DNA of 51,782 nucleotides from Bacillota bacterium (GCA_023389295.1 JAEWEO010000279.1:1-51782); one strand, 5' to 3'. Positions 15,937 to 24,636 are shown, counted from the stretch's first letter. Numbers and translations are program-made. The notes: generated from the letters alone by a model not told the origin.

Positions 15937-17103
15937 CTAAATCTCCAGAAGTTTTGGAATATTTAATAACCCCCAGCCTTGTTTTTCCCAGTGCAGTCCC
16001 AAATCTACCGCACTATTACGCAGCTGTAATTTTACTTCCCGGTTGGTTAAATCAGGGTGAGCCGATAGCAATAAGGCAATGGCTCCAGAAACAACAGGCG
16101 TTGCCATGGATGTTCCACTTTTAATGGTATACATCATTGGTGACTCACTTGCTGACAGTCGCATTTCTCCGTTTCTATTTCGTGTTGAATAACGACTAAT
16201 ATTACAAGAGATAATATTGGAACCAGGTGCTACAATATCGGGCTTCTTGATGCAAAAGGGCGTTGGACCTCTTCCTGAATAATCCTTAGTACGACCACTA
16301 CCAAACACCTCTACTGCAACATTATCATCGGAAGAACCAACGGTGATAACCTTACGACTAATACCCGGTGTTGAGATTGACATGGGCCCCGGTCCATTAT
16401 TTCCTGCTGCCACCACAACAACAATACCATTATCCCATACTGCGTTAACGCCCTGCACCAGGAGAGAGTTTTCATCCAAGCTATCCTTTGAGGAGGTACC
16501 AACGGATATATTTACAATCCGGATATTGTATTTCTTCTTATTATCCATAACCCATTGGAGACCAGCCAGCACATCAGAGATGTTACCATCTCCCCGATGA
16601 TCAAGGACCTTCACTCCGATGAAATTACATTCCGGTGCCACACCTTTGTACTTTCCCTTAGAGCAATATCCATTTCCTCCAATAATTCCAGCCACATGGG
16701 TCCCATGACCATTGTCATCGTAAGCCTCTGTTCTATGGTTAATAAAATCAGTAAATGCAACAATACGGTTCGTACCATAGTTAAAATCCTTGTGAGGTGC
16801 TATACCGGTATCAACAATTGCTACTCCAATTCCTTTCCCATAGATTCCTCTCTCATGGGCAAACCTACTTTCTATAATACCACTCACCCGGTTCATTTGT
16901 GCTGTTATATGGGTATCCAACTCTAGGCTTAGGAGTCCTTCCATTTCACGAATCACGTCTAGATGACCTTCTTCCACTTCTAAAACATATGCCCCTATCA
17001 TGGGAAGTCTATATTTGATATACCCAATTTGCTCGAAATATTGTTGTCTCTTCTCATATTCTTCACAGTGAACAATAACTTGGATCTTACGCTTTCTAGG
17101 CAT
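15937..17103 (-). CDS. intracellular subtilisin-like serine protease (S8, AprX-like)
   Basis: Serine endopeptidase of 388 residues. The catalytic triad is visible: D98 (IVDTG), H133 (GHGTHVAG) and S332 (SGTSMATP), with the oxyanion Asn in VVAAGNNGPG. There is no signal peptide or membrane segment; residues 1-65 form a short pro-region-like alpha/beta domain (IQVIVHCEEYEKRQQY). It is therefore probably cytoplasmic, as in AprX or Isp. TGGAG lies upstream of ATG 17103. It is monocistronic. The substrate is unknown; roles in sporulation or stationary-phase turnover are possible. Confidence 0.92.
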   Translation of the reverse strand: MPRKRKIQVIVHCEEYEKRQQYFEQIGYIKYRLPMIGAYVLEVEEGHLDVIREMEGLLSLELDTHITAQMNRVSGIIESRFAHERGIYGKGIGVAIVDTGIAPHKDFNYGTNRIVAFTDFINHRTEAYDDNGHGTHVAGIIGGNGYCSKGKYKGVAPECNFIGVKVLDHRGDGNISDVLAGLQWVMDNKKKYNIRIVNISVGTSSKDSLDENSLLVQGVNAVWDNGIVVVVAAGNNGPGPMSISTPGISRKVITVGSSDDNVAVEVFGSGRTKDYSGRGPTPFCIKKPDIVAPGSNIISCNISRYSTRNRNGEMRLSASESPMMYTIKSGTSMATPVVSGAIALLLSAHPDLTNREVKLQLRNSAVDLGLHWEKQGWGLLNIPKLLEI

Positions 17104-17489
17104 ACAAAAGCTCCACTGTCTTTTATATTATCCTATTCTGACAGCTTTACCATTATACACTAATCTTATAATATTACAGTAAGTATCCTTTTAAACTGTT
17201 CTTCTCCATATACCGCATGAGAAACGTGGTTGGACATAACAATCCATGCCATCTCGATGTTCTTCATCTTGTATTGATTTTTTCTTTATTATACCATCTT
17301 CACCCGTTGTTAATGTAGCCATAGCTACATATATCTCTCATATTTCCAATAGTACAAGCTGCAAATGTATGTCCCTGCATTTTTTCGTCGATTAATTTAC
17401 AAATTTTTCTTTATATTTTTATAAAAAGAGGAAATCAGTCAAGCTAAACCACATATGATACATTGTAATTAATATTAGGAGGAACATCA
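17104..17489. other. gene-free gap with weak signals
   Basis: A 386-base AT-rich gap between divergent genes. It holds a 7-bp hairpin (17313-17330, ATGTAGC/GCTACAT), a minus-strand TATAAT upstream of the protease, and a 33-codon minus-strand open frame (17166-17267, MKNIEMAWIVMSNHVSHAVY...) with no ribosome binding site. I cannot say that the frame is a gene. Confidence 0.4.
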
Positions 17490-17708
17490 ATGAGCGATTT
17501 ACAAGCAACCCATTGCGACACAGGAAGAGGTAACGATTGTAGTTGGATTTTGATCCTCATACTTTTATTATGCTGCTGTGGCAACGGTAGCAACGGATTT
17601 TTAGGCGGTATTGGTGGAGGCGGTTGTGGTGGTAACGACGGTGGATGCGGATCCATTCTCATTATCATTTTACTTCTCTGCTGCTGTGGCGGCAATGGCT
17701 TCTGCTAA
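17490..17708 (+). CDS. Cys/Gly-rich small protein (chorion class high-cysteine type)
   Basis: A 72-residue protein with two hydrophobic LLLCCC blocks, CSWILILILLLCCCGNG (~17-33) and GSILIIILLLCCCGG (~54-68), separated by a glycine-rich linker GGIGGGGCGGNDGGCG. It looks like an internal duplication. It matches the style of small Firmicutes proteins annotated as chorion class high-cysteine HCB protein 13. Their role is unknown; a spore-coat or envelope location is only a guess. AGGAGG lies six bases before the ATG, and a 21-bp terminator follows. The clean expression signals argue that it is a real gene. Confidence 0.8.
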   Translation: MSDLQATHCDTGRGNDCSWILILILLLCCCGNGSNGFLGGIGGGGCGGNDGGCGSILIIILLLCCCGGNGFC

Positions 17709-17732
17709 AAGCTGACCTACCTAGCATGAACA

Positions 17733-17778
17733 AACTATAAAAGAAAGGCTGCAACTGCAGCCTTTCTTTTATAGTTTC
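17733..17778. terminator. 21-bp perfect hairpin terminator
   Basis: Perfect arms 17733-17753 and 17758-17778 around a 4-base loop, A-rich on the left and T-rich on the right. It can end both the Cys/Gly-rich gene and the convergent small gene. Confidence 0.85.
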
Positions 17779-17791
17779 TATTGTGAAACCT

Positions 17792-18022
17792 TTAATTACC
17801 GGTACGTTTATCTTGGCTTTTATATTTTTTTTGCCTCTTCATTCTTTCATAACATTCTCTGTCTATTTCATAAACAGTATTATCTTCAATAATCAGGTCC
17901 CTATCTGTCTTTCCATTTTGGACTGTTATTGGCACATCCTTCATTCCTCTATTTGTTCTATAGTAATTATTATCAATTGGATCTCCGGAGGGGCTTCCGG
18001 TGGTATAGATTTGCTTGCCCAT
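17792..18022 (-). CDS. small hydrophilic protein of unknown function
   Basis: A 76-residue charged protein rich in Asp, Lys, Arg and Tyr: TGSPSGDPIDNNYYRT in the first third, then DLIIEDNTVYEIDRECYERMKRQKKYK near the end. ATG 18022 has GAGG six bases upstream; a second ATG at 18026-18034 is possible. I do not recognise the family. The hydrophilic composition and the upstream site favour this strand over the hydrophobic frame opposite. It is convergent with the Cys/Gly-rich gene and shares its terminator. Confidence 0.55.
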   Translation of the reverse strand: MGKQIYTTGSPSGDPIDNNYYRTNRGMKDVPITVQNGKTDRDLIIEDNTVYEIDRECYERMKRQKKYKSQDKRTGN

Positions 18023-18089
18023 CTCATGCCTCATAATTAAGTTTTCATTTTAATATATGTTATTTTTTTATTATTGACCTTAAAATAGA

Positions 18090-18118
18090 TTGAAACTAAG
18101 TTTCTTTTCCTTTATACT
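18090..18118 (+). promoter_or_regulatory. aroC promoter
   Basis: TTGAAA (18090-18095), 17 bases, TATACT (18113-18118), about 60 bases before the start codon. Confidence 0.75.
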
Positions 18119-18182
18119 AATGATTAAACTTTTACAGGTAACAATTGCTAATTAACAGTTTAAATTGAATTGGAGTGAAACA

Positions 18183-19292
18183 ATGTCTGGATCTATATAT
18201 GGAACAAGTTTTAAAATTACTACCTGGGGTGAATCACACGGAAAAGGCATCGGTGTTGTTGTAGATGGATGTCCTGCGGGATTAATGTTAGATGAACATT
18301 ATCTACAACAATATCTGAATCGGAGAAAACCAGGACAAACAAAATACTCCACACCAAGAAAGGAAGAGGATAAGGTTTCCATTCTTTCCGGCGTGTTTGA
18401 AGGGTTAACTACCGGGACTCCCATTTCTTTAATTGTATATAATGAGAACCAAAAATCCGGTGATTACTCCGGCATCGCCTCCTACTACCGCCCAGGACAT
18501 GCTGATTATACCTTCGATCAAAAATATGGTTTCAGAGATTATCGAGGTGGTGGACGTTCCTCCGGTAGAGAAACCATCGGAAGAGTTGCTGCAGGCGCTA
18601 TTGCTTCTGCTATCTTAAGGGAGTTAGGCGTAAAAGTACGCGCCTATACCAAATCAATTGGACATATTTTAATTGATTATAATAAAGCTGACATCAATCA
18701 TTTGGCGGAAAGTCCACTTGCCATGCCTGACTTAGAGGCTTCCCAAGAAGCGGAGGACTATCTTCTTTCTCAAATGGAAAAACACAATTCCGTCGGTGGT
18801 GTCATCGAATGCATTGTATCAGGTTTACCGGCAGGTGTTGGAGAACCGGTTTTTGATAAATTAGATGCCTGCCTTGCTAAAGCTGTCATGTCTATTGGTG
18901 CGGTGAAAGGTGTTGAGATTGGTGACGGTTTTCAAACAGCAGCATCAACCGGTGCTGATAATAATGATTCCTTTTGTTATAATGAAAATCAAACATTAAC
19001 TAAGGTAACAAATCATGCTGGTGGAATCTTAGGCGGTATTAGTGATGGTTCTGAACTCATACTTCGTGCGGCGATAAAGCCGACACCCTCCATCTTCCGT
19101 CCACAAAAAACCGTAAATAAGGACAAAGAGAACATAGAAATTCAAATTAGCGGTCGTCATGATCCCATCATTGTACCACGTGCAGTAGTTGTCGTTGAGT
19201 CCATGGTCGCCATCACATTAGTTGACCAGTTGTTTCTTGGAATGACTTCACGCATGGATAGAATTAAGAATTTCTATGATAAGAATTCTTAA
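18183..19292 (+). CDS. aroC: chorismate synthase
   Basis: Last shikimate-pathway step, 5-enolpyruvylshikimate-3-phosphate to chorismate, using reduced FMN. The 369-residue protein begins SGSIYGTSFKITTWGESHGKGIGVVVDGCPAG and has RPGHADYTFDQKYGFRDYRGGGRSSGRETIGRVAAGA, with the flavin- and substrate-binding residues, in separate conserved blocks. The true start is ATG 18183 with GGAG seven bases upstream, not the TTG at 18165. An XRE-cupin regulator follows after 30 bases, probably on the same transcript. No other aromatic-pathway gene adjoins it apart from trpS nearby. Confidence 0.96.
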   Translation: MSGSIYGTSFKITTWGESHGKGIGVVVDGCPAGLMLDEHYLQQYLNRRKPGQTKYSTPRKEEDKVSILSGVFEGLTTGTPISLIVYNENQKSGDYSGIASYYRPGHADYTFDQKYGFRDYRGGGRSSGRETIGRVAAGAIASAILRELGVKVRAYTKSIGHILIDYNKADINHLAESPLAMPDLEASQEAEDYLLSQMEKHNSVGGVIECIVSGLPAGVGEPVFDKLDACLAKAVMSIGAVKGVEIGDGFQTAASTGADNNDSFCYNENQTLTKVTNHAGGILGGISDGSELILRAAIKPTPSIFRPQKTVNKDKENIEIQISGRHDPIIVPRAVVVVESMVAITLVDQLFLGMTSRMDRIKNFYDKNS

Positions 19293-19322
19293 TGATTGTA
19301 GGATTGGAAAGGGATATAAATT

Positions 19323-19862
19323 ATGAACATAGGAGCAAAGATTAAAGAATTACGCATACAAAAGAGTCTTACGCAAGAGGAACTGGCAGATAGAGCTGAG
19401 CTATCGAAAGGATTTATCTCACAGTTGGAGCGAGATCTAACCTCTCCTTCCATTGCTACCTTAGTAGATATACTTCAGTGCCTTGGTACCAATTTGGAGG
19501 GATTCTTTAGTGGAACAACTGCCGAACAAGTAGTATTCAAAAAATCGGATTATTTTGAAAAATATGATGCAGAATTAAAGAATGAAGTGAAATGGATTAT
19601 TCCGAATGCACAGAAAAATATGATGGAACCCATCTTGCTTACTTTAGATGCAGGTGGATCCACTTATCCGGATAATCCTCATGAGGGAGAAGAATTTGGC
19701 TATATCTTAAATGGTAGCATCACCTTGCACATCGGAAACCGTAATTATAAATTAAAAAAAGGAGAATCCTTTTACTTTACCGCAAATAAACAGCATTATA
19801 TTACTGCTTCAGAAAAAACAGGTGCTACATTACTCTGGGTATCCACACCGCCAAGTTTTTAA
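19323..19862 (+). CDS. XRE-family regulator with C-terminal cupin
   Basis: A 179-residue DNA-binding protein. Residues 1-62 form the XRE helix-turn-helix (GAKIKELRIQKSLTQEELADRAELSKGFISQLE), and residues ~100-177 form a cupin barrel (NPHEGEEFGYILNGSITLHIG, then KKGESFYF). This architecture is that of PuuR-like regulators, which often sense polyamines or amino acids and commonly precede potABCD; no such genes follow here. It follows aroC closely and ends before a strong terminator. The effector is unknown. Confidence 0.88.
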   Translation: MNIGAKIKELRIQKSLTQEELADRAELSKGFISQLERDLTSPSIATLVDILQCLGTNLEGFFSGTTAEQVVFKKSDYFEKYDAELKNEVKWIIPNAQKNMMEPILLTLDAGGSTYPDNPHEGEEFGYILNGSITLHIGNRNYKLKKGESFYFTANKQHYITASEKTGATLLWVSTPPSF

Positions 19863-19901
19863 TTCTTCTCAACTAATTAGCCACATGGTGAAAGTAAGAT
19901 A

Positions 19902-19935
19902 GACAAAGTATCATTGACAAAGTATCATTGACAAA
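19902..19935. repeat. 14-bp direct repeat
   Basis: GACAAAGTATCATT occurs twice in tandem (19902-19915, 19916-19929), followed by a partial third copy that runs into the terminator. Confidence 0.8.
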
Positions 19936-19969
19936 AAAGAACAAGGTCTAACACCCTTGTTCTTTTTTT
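19933..19969. terminator. bidirectional terminator
   Basis: Perfect 14-bp stem AAAAAAGAACAAGG / CCTTGTTCTTTTTT with an 8-base loop between the convergent XRE-cupin and hydroxyacid dehydrogenase genes. Confidence 0.9.
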
Positions 19970-20016
19970 ATGCCTATTTTATTTTATAAATTATTACTTT
20001 TATATTTGTATTTTTA

Positions 20017-20973
20017 TTAATCTAGAACAATATTACGTTCTTCACCCTGTTGAAATGCAACGATATTTTTATATACTTCTTCTGTTACTCTTTGTCTTGC
20101 CTCTACTGTTGCCCAGGCAATATGAGGAGTGATAATTAGTTTTGTACTATCCTGTATCTCTATCAATGGATTCGTAGGTGACATAGGCTCTGCTGATAAC
20201 ACATCAAGTCCTGCTCCAGCTATCCAATCTTCCTTTAAAGCTTTCGCTAGTGCATCCTCATTCACAATGGGACCTCTTCCAAGGTTTAATAATACAGCTT
20301 CTTTTTTCATTTTATGAAGTTCATTTTCACCTATCAAATTGCGTGTTGTAACATTTAATGGTGCATGAATGGATACAATATCGGATTCCTTTAGTAAAGT
20401 ATCCAAGTCCACCTGTTCATAAGATGGATTTTGATTTTTCCCTGTGGTTGAATAATAGATTACTCTACACCCAAAAAGCTTTGCTACCTCGGCAACTCCT
20501 CTGCCTATTTCTCCAAGTCCAATAATTCCCCACGTCTTTTGGGATAATTCATGGAATTTAACGATGAAATGACTGAAGACATCAGATTTGATATAATTAC
20601 CTTCTTTTACAAACTTATCATAATAGCTTAATTTCTCATAAATATAAAAGAACAATGCAAAAGTATGTTGAACAACAGACTTAGTGGAATACCCCTTGAC
20701 ATTAGCAACCTTAATATTACGGCGGTTGGTATATTCAAAATCTACAATATTAGTACCCGTACCAGTAATACAGATTAGTTTTAAATTCTTCGCGTCGTCT
20801 AAAACGGAGGCCTTCATTGGAATCTTATTTACAACAATAATATCGGCATCCTTGATTCTCTTTGCATTGTCAGGTGAAGAGCATGGATATTTCACCACCT
20901 CACCAAGAGAATCAAAAGGAGTTAAATCAACATCTGATCCCAAAGTATCTGTTTCCATAAAAACTATTTTCAT
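20017..20973 (-). CDS. D-2-hydroxyacid dehydrogenase, NAD-dependent
   Basis: Reversible reduction of a 2-oxoacid to a D-2-hydroxyacid. The 318-residue protein has the Rossmann motif GIIGLGEIGRGVA (~145-157), the substrate Arg in NLGRGPIVNEDAL, a catalytic Glu in the AEP segment and the catalytic His in ITPHIAW. This fits the glycerate/phosphoglycerate dehydrogenase subgroup; there is no C-terminal ACT domain, so it is not full-length SerA. ATG 20973 has AAAGGG upstream and is preferred to starts further up. The substrate cannot be fixed from sequence. It sits 109 bases downstream of trpS on the same strand. Confidence 0.9.
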   Translation of the reverse strand: MKIVFMETDTLGSDVDLTPFDSLGEVVKYPCSSPDNAKRIKDADIIVVNKIPMKASVLDDAKNLKLICITGTGTNIVDFEYTNRRNIKVANVKGYSTKSVVQHTFALFFYIYEKLSYYDKFVKEGNYIKSDVFSHFIVKFHELSQKTWGIIGLGEIGRGVAEVAKLFGCRVIYYSTTGKNQNPSYEQVDLDTLLKESDIVSIHAPLNVTTRNLIGENELHKMKKEAVLLNLGRGPIVNEDALAKALKEDWIAGAGLDVLSAEPMSPTNPLIEIQDSTKLIITPHIAWATVEARQRVTEEVYKNIVAFQQGEERNIVLD

Positions 20974-21082
20974 AACTATATCCCTTTCTCCTATTCTATC
21001 GTTTCGATCGGCATCAACAAAATGTATTAGATGGATCATTAAATTAAGAAAAGAAGGTGACACCTTAGCGCCACCCTCATGC

Positions 21083-22087
21083 TTATCTTACTCTTTCGGG
21101 AAAACCAATTTTTTTCTGTACCTTACGTAAGGTCTTATTCGCATAGTAGTTTGCTTTTTCTGCATTTGTTTTAATAACTTGGTCAATATAATCTTTATTC
21201 TTTTGTAGTTCATTAAATCGGTCCTGAATAGGAGTTAATACATCTGCAACCGCTTCTCCAACTGCCAACTTAAAATCTCCATAACCGGACAAAGCAAATT
21301 CTGATTCAATCTCAGCAATGGATTTACCTGTCGCAAGTCCGTAGATTTCCATCAGATTTTTAATTCCCGGCTTTTCATCTGCGTATCTAATCTGATTGTC
21401 AGAGTCCGTTACTGCGCGTTTAAATTTACGGATAATGGTGTCCTTATCATCCATGAGATAAACACTTGCATTAGGGTTCTCATCGGATTTTGACATCTTC
21501 TTTTCCGGCTCCTGAAGACTCATAATTCTAGCACCCTGCTTAGCAATATAAGGCTCCGGTATTGTAAACACATCACCGTAAATTGAATTAAAACGGGTTG
21601 CTATGTCACGTGTTATTTCAAGATGTTGTTTTTGATCCGAGCCTATCGGTACAACATCTGATTGAAATAAAAGTATATCTGCTGCCATTAAAACCGGATA
21701 GGTGAATAGGCCTGCGTTTATATTATCCGCATGCTTTGCTGATTTATCTTTATACTGCGTCATACGATTTAATTCACCCATATAGGTAAAGCAATTTAAT
21801 ATCCAACTAAGTTCTGCATGTCCTGGTACATGGGATTGATAATAGATACAATTATTTTCAGGATTAAGTCCTGCTGCTATATACAACGTAAGAAGAGCTC
21901 TGGCTCTCTTGCGAAGTTCTGCCGGATCTTGGCGTACTGTAATAGAATGCATATCAACAACACAATAAAAACATTCATATTCCTTCTCTAATTCCACCCA
22001 ATTTTTTAACGCTCCCATATAATTACCCAAAGTAAGGGTTCCGGTAGCCTGCATTCCACTAAATATTGATTTCTTTCCATCTAACAT
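21083..22087 (-). CDS. trpS: tryptophanyl-tRNA synthetase
   Basis: Class I synthetase charging tRNA-Trp. The 334-residue protein has the HIGH-type TGTLTLGNYMGAL (~15-27), GSDQKQHLEITRD, and the KMSKS loop KKMSKSDEN (~192-200). Length and motifs fit bacterial TrpS. ATG 22087 follows AAGGA at ~11 bases. The leader is only ~60 bases, too short for a T-box, so it is not regulated like leuS below. Confidence 0.96.
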   Translation of the reverse strand: MLDGKKSIFSGMQATGTLTLGNYMGALKNWVELEKEYECFYCVVDMHSITVRQDPAELRKRARALLTLYIAAGLNPENNCIYYQSHVPGHAELSWILNCFTYMGELNRMTQYKDKSAKHADNINAGLFTYPVLMAADILLFQSDVVPIGSDQKQHLEITRDIATRFNSIYGDVFTIPEPYIAKQGARIMSLQEPEKKMSKSDENPNASVYLMDDKDTIIRKFKRAVTDSDNQIRYADEKPGIKNLMEIYGLATGKSIAEIESEFALSGYGDFKLAVGEAVADVLTPIQDRFNELQKNKDYIDQVIKTNAEKANYYANKTLRKVQKKIGFPERVR

Positions 22088-22153
22088 AACCGTTCACATC
22101 CTTCTTTTGTCAAGACACAAATAGGCGCCTTGCATCGTAAAACTATATAGTTC

Positions 22154-22182
22154 AATATATAAAAAATGCAGATTAATGTCAA
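22154..22182 (-). promoter_or_regulatory. trpS promoter
   Basis: Minus-strand TTGACA (22177-22182), 17 bases, TATATT (22154-22159). Confidence 0.8.
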
Positions 22183-22225
22183 CGTAAATTTGCTGCTTTC
22201 CATCCGCTTTGTTTCAACCTTCTAA

Positions 22226-22855
22226 TTAGGCTAATTTTTTTACCAATTCCGTCAAAGAATCAATTACATCCATGTAATCTTTTACTTCTCCAAATCCATA
22301 ACGAGCAAATATAAAGGGCACTCCTGCTTCTTTTGCAGCATTTGCATCTCCCTGGGTATCCCCTACATAGACCGGATTCTTAAGAGAATTGCGTTCCATT
22401 ACTAATTTGATATTGTCAGCTTTAAGCTTACCTGATCTTCCAGGATATTCATAATCGATAAAATATTTTTCTAAATGAGGATAGGCTTTAAAAAAACATT
22501 GAAGATATCCCTCCTGGCAGTTACTTACAATCAGTAACTGATATTGTTTGGATAGTTCTTCCAACACATCCTCCAGTCCATCATAAAGTGTTGCACCATG
22601 CTTTGCTAAATATTCACACTCATAGGCGGTACAAGTATCCATTACCTTTAATGCATGCTCTGCCTCTACACTTTGAAATAATTTTATTGCAATCTCATCA
22701 AGAGGTAGTCCAAACAATCCTTGCAAACGTTCTGCAGTCACTTCATCTCTAACCTCAGGATGTTTTTCTTTGATTGCCTGTCGAAAAGCTATCGCAACTT
22801 CCTTAGTTGAATTCCAAAGGGTACCATCCATATCAAATATAATACTATCAATCAT
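22226..22855 (-). CDS. HAD-superfamily hydrolase (phosphoglycolate phosphatase-like)
   Basis: Small-molecule phosphatase of 209 residues. Motif I is FDMDGTLWNS (nucleophile D8), motif II is IVSNCQ, and motif IV is YVGDTQGDANAA with the two acidic residues. The helical cap lies between ~15 and 85. It resembles Gph/PpaX-type enzymes; the substrate is not determinable. AAGGA precedes ATG 22855. It has its own promoter. Confidence 0.88.
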   Translation of the reverse strand: MIDSIIFDMDGTLWNSTKEVAIAFRQAIKEKHPEVRDEVTAERLQGLFGLPLDEIAIKLFQSVEAEHALKVMDTCTAYECEYLAKHGATLYDGLEDVLEELSKQYQLLIVSNCQEGYLQCFFKAYPHLEKYFIDYEYPGRSGKLKADNIKLVMERNSLKNPVYVGDTQGDANAAKEAGVPFIFARYGFGEVKDYMDVIDSLTELVKKLA

Positions 22856-22913
22856 TCTACTTTTTCCTTATGTTATTATTTTTGTATTTAGAACACTTAA
22901 AACCTCATCTAAT

Positions 22914-22942
22914 ATAATGCCCTTTCTCTAAGGTAATGTCAA
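22914..22942 (-). promoter_or_regulatory. promoter of the HAD gene
   Basis: Minus-strand TTGACA (22937-22942), 17 bases, CATTAT (22914-22919), with TATATT three bases further on. Confidence 0.6.
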
Positions 22943-23014
22943 CCTCTTTCCCCATTGGGGGAGCAGAAAAACTGTAGGAAAAAAATTTATCATTTCAATG
23001 GAACAGATTTATGA

Positions 23015-23100
23015 TATAATAACAGTTACTGAAGTAAAAAACCGCTAAAATAAAATCCAAGTTGGTTTATGAATAAATAACCGGTAAAATAGTATACCGG
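23015..23100 (+). promoter_or_regulatory. luxS upstream region: -10 box and leader repeats
   Basis: TATAAT (23015-23020) with a weak -35 (TTTCAA) at 17 bases. The leader has two near-identical copies of AACCGSTAAAATA (about 23039 and 23079) and an inverted repeat CCGGTA / TACCGG (23081-23086, 23095-23100) just before the ribosome binding site. Confidence 0.5.
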
Positions 23101-23116
23101 AAGAAGGAAAGAAAGG

Positions 23117-23608
23117 ATGTATAATAATATGAAACAAATCGCTAGCTTCACCATAGATCACATGAAGTTACTATGTGGCGCATATGTCTCCAGAAAAGAT
23201 AAAATAGGAAACGAGGTAATTACTACCTTTGATCTTCGAATGACTCGTCCAAATTTCGAACCCGTAATGATGACAGGAGAAGTTCATACCATAGAACATC
23301 TTGGAGCAACTTTTTTAAGAAATCATAGTGAGTATTCTCAAAAAATAGTTTACTTTGGCCCCATGGGTTGCCGCACCGGCTTTTATCTGATTTTGGGTGG
23401 CGATTATAGCTCTGAGGATATTGTTCCCCTATTAATTGAAATGTACGAATTTATTCGTGACTTTGAGGGTGAGATTCCTGGGGCTAGCGCTGTAAACTGT
23501 GGTAATTACTCTGACATGAATCTGGAAATGGCAAAATACTATGCAAACCGTTATCTGGAGGAGGTATTATATCTCATTGATGATGAGCATTTGAATTATC
23601 CTGAATAA
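23117..23608 (+). CDS. luxS: S-ribosylhomocysteine lyase
   Basis: Splits S-ribosylhomocysteine to homocysteine and DPD, the precursor of AI-2, in the activated-methyl cycle. The 163-residue protein has the metal-binding HTIEHLGATFLRN block, the GPMGCRTGFYLI block with the catalytic cysteine, and a C-terminal Cys in AVNCGNYSDMNLEMAKYYA. The start is ATG 23117 with AAGGA eight bases upstream, or ATG 23129, closer to most LuxS N-termini. It is monocistronic with a terminator; the nucleosidase gene pfs is not adjacent. Confidence 0.95.
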   Translation: MYNNMKQIASFTIDHMKLLCGAYVSRKDKIGNEVITTFDLRMTRPNFEPVMMTGEVHTIEHLGATFLRNHSEYSQKIVYFGPMGCRTGFYLILGGDYSSEDIVPLLIEMYEFIRDFEGEIPGASAVNCGNYSDMNLEMAKYYANRYLEEVLYLIDDEHLNYPE

Positions 23609-23620
23609 TATGGAATTTGC

Positions 23621-23680
23621 AAAGGTCTTTGTAAGCTAAGAGTTGGGACAAACCAATACAATTAGCTTTCAAAGACCTTT
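23621..23680 (+). terminator. luxS terminator
   Basis: AAAGGTCTTTG-t-AAGCTAA (23621-23639) pairs with TTAGCTT-t-CAAAGACCTTT (23662-23680), an 18-bp stem with a single mismatch, followed by TTTT. Confidence 0.85.
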
Positions 23681-23803
23681 TAAGTTGCCCCTAACTCTAT
23701 TATTTGGTTCCACAAAAAACTGCTTACGCCTTATCCTGCTCCTGAGTTCATTTTTATCCTCTGTATGAATATAATGTAATGAGTATGAATAATGGGAGAA
23801 GCT

Positions 23804-24631
23804 ATGGCAGACCATGACTTATTACACACAGCCGAGTTAGTAAAAGCCGCTTTGCCTTATATCGATTCGAATTTAAAGGTATTGGCTGAACTATTTGTTA
23901 AAACCTTCGACTTAATGGGTAGTCTTAAAACATTGAAAAGCAACAACGGCTTGGCTGCCTGTGGCTTTGAAATCAGTAAAATCGATTTAGAAGGCTTATT
24001 AACCGGGATCAGACCCGTTTGTAATAAACGTGAACTTGAATTTGTAGATCGTATTCTTAATATCTTTCACATGAAAAAGATGTTTGAGATGTATAACAAC
24101 ATGATGGAAACGATGAAGACGATGCAAGAATTCGGTGGATTTTCTTTTGGCGGTTCCGATACAGATAATGATACGGAAAATGTTACCGGCAATTTTAGTG
24201 GTTCAAACTTTGAATCTATTTTTGAAAGCTTTAAAAATATGATGGGATCTGATGGTTCCTTTTCTAACAACTCTGATTCCAATGTTAGCGAAGAATTTAA
24301 TCCCAATCAAAATACGCAAAGCTCACCTTTTGAGAATTCAAACTCCAATCCTTTTGAGAATTTCTCACAGTTTGAAGACTCCTATCCTTTTGATAATTCA
24401 AGCCCTCACCCCTTTGAAGCCGACCACACCACCTCGCAGGATACAACAGATTTTGAAAAATCATCAAAAGAAGAACCCCCTGGTGGTGGAAAAGGCAGAT
24501 CAAACGACATGATGTTTGAAATGTTAAAAGCTATGGTTCCCCCGGAGCAAAAGAGTACCTTCGAAAACTTAAGCATGCTTTTGAACAGTATGTCATATGA
24601 TAATAATAGTAAAAATGATAGTAAGGAGTGA
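23804..24631 (+). CDS. unknown protein with Phe/Asn/Ser-rich low-complexity centre
   Basis: A 275-residue soluble protein of unrecognised family. Residues ~1-105 are helical with no signal peptide (LLHTAELVKAALPYIDSNLKVLAELFVKTFDLMG). Residues ~115-220 are acidic and repetitive, with SPFENSNSNPFENF, YPFDN and HPFEA motifs. The C-terminus is again helical (MFEMLKAMVPPEQKSTFENLSMLLNSM). The start is ATG 23804, with GGGAG five bases upstream, rather than ATG 23792. The next gene starts 5 bases after the stop and its product ends with a similar motif. A scaffold or spore-related role is speculative. Confidence 0.75.
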   Translation: MADHDLLHTAELVKAALPYIDSNLKVLAELFVKTFDLMGSLKTLKSNNGLAACGFEISKIDLEGLLTGIRPVCNKRELEFVDRILNIFHMKKMFEMYNNMMETMKTMQEFGGFSFGGSDTDNDTENVTGNFSGSNFESIFESFKNMMGSDGSFSNNSDSNVSEEFNPNQNTQSSPFENSNSNPFENFSQFEDSYPFDNSSPHPFEADHTTSQDTTDFEKSSKEEPPGGGKGRSNDMMFEMLKAMVPPEQKSTFENLSMLLNSMSYDNNSKNDSKE

Positions 24632-24636
24632 TAAAA

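Noticed and set aside
17166..17267. 33-residue minus-strand peptide gene (MKNIEMAWIVMSNH...)
   Set aside because: No ribosome binding site or promoter I can defend; kept only as a note in the gap entry.
17444..17695. Pro-rich antisense frame opposite the Cys/Gly-rich gene
   Set aside because: Mirror of Gly codons on the other strand; no ribosome binding site.
17783..18040. Hydrophobic plus-strand frame opposite the small hydrophilic gene
   Set aside because: Starts inside the right arm of a terminator flank with no ribosome binding site; the minus strand is better supported.
22088..22225. T-box upstream of trpS
   Set aside because: Leader from the promoter is only ~60 bases and lacks the UGGN element and terminator.
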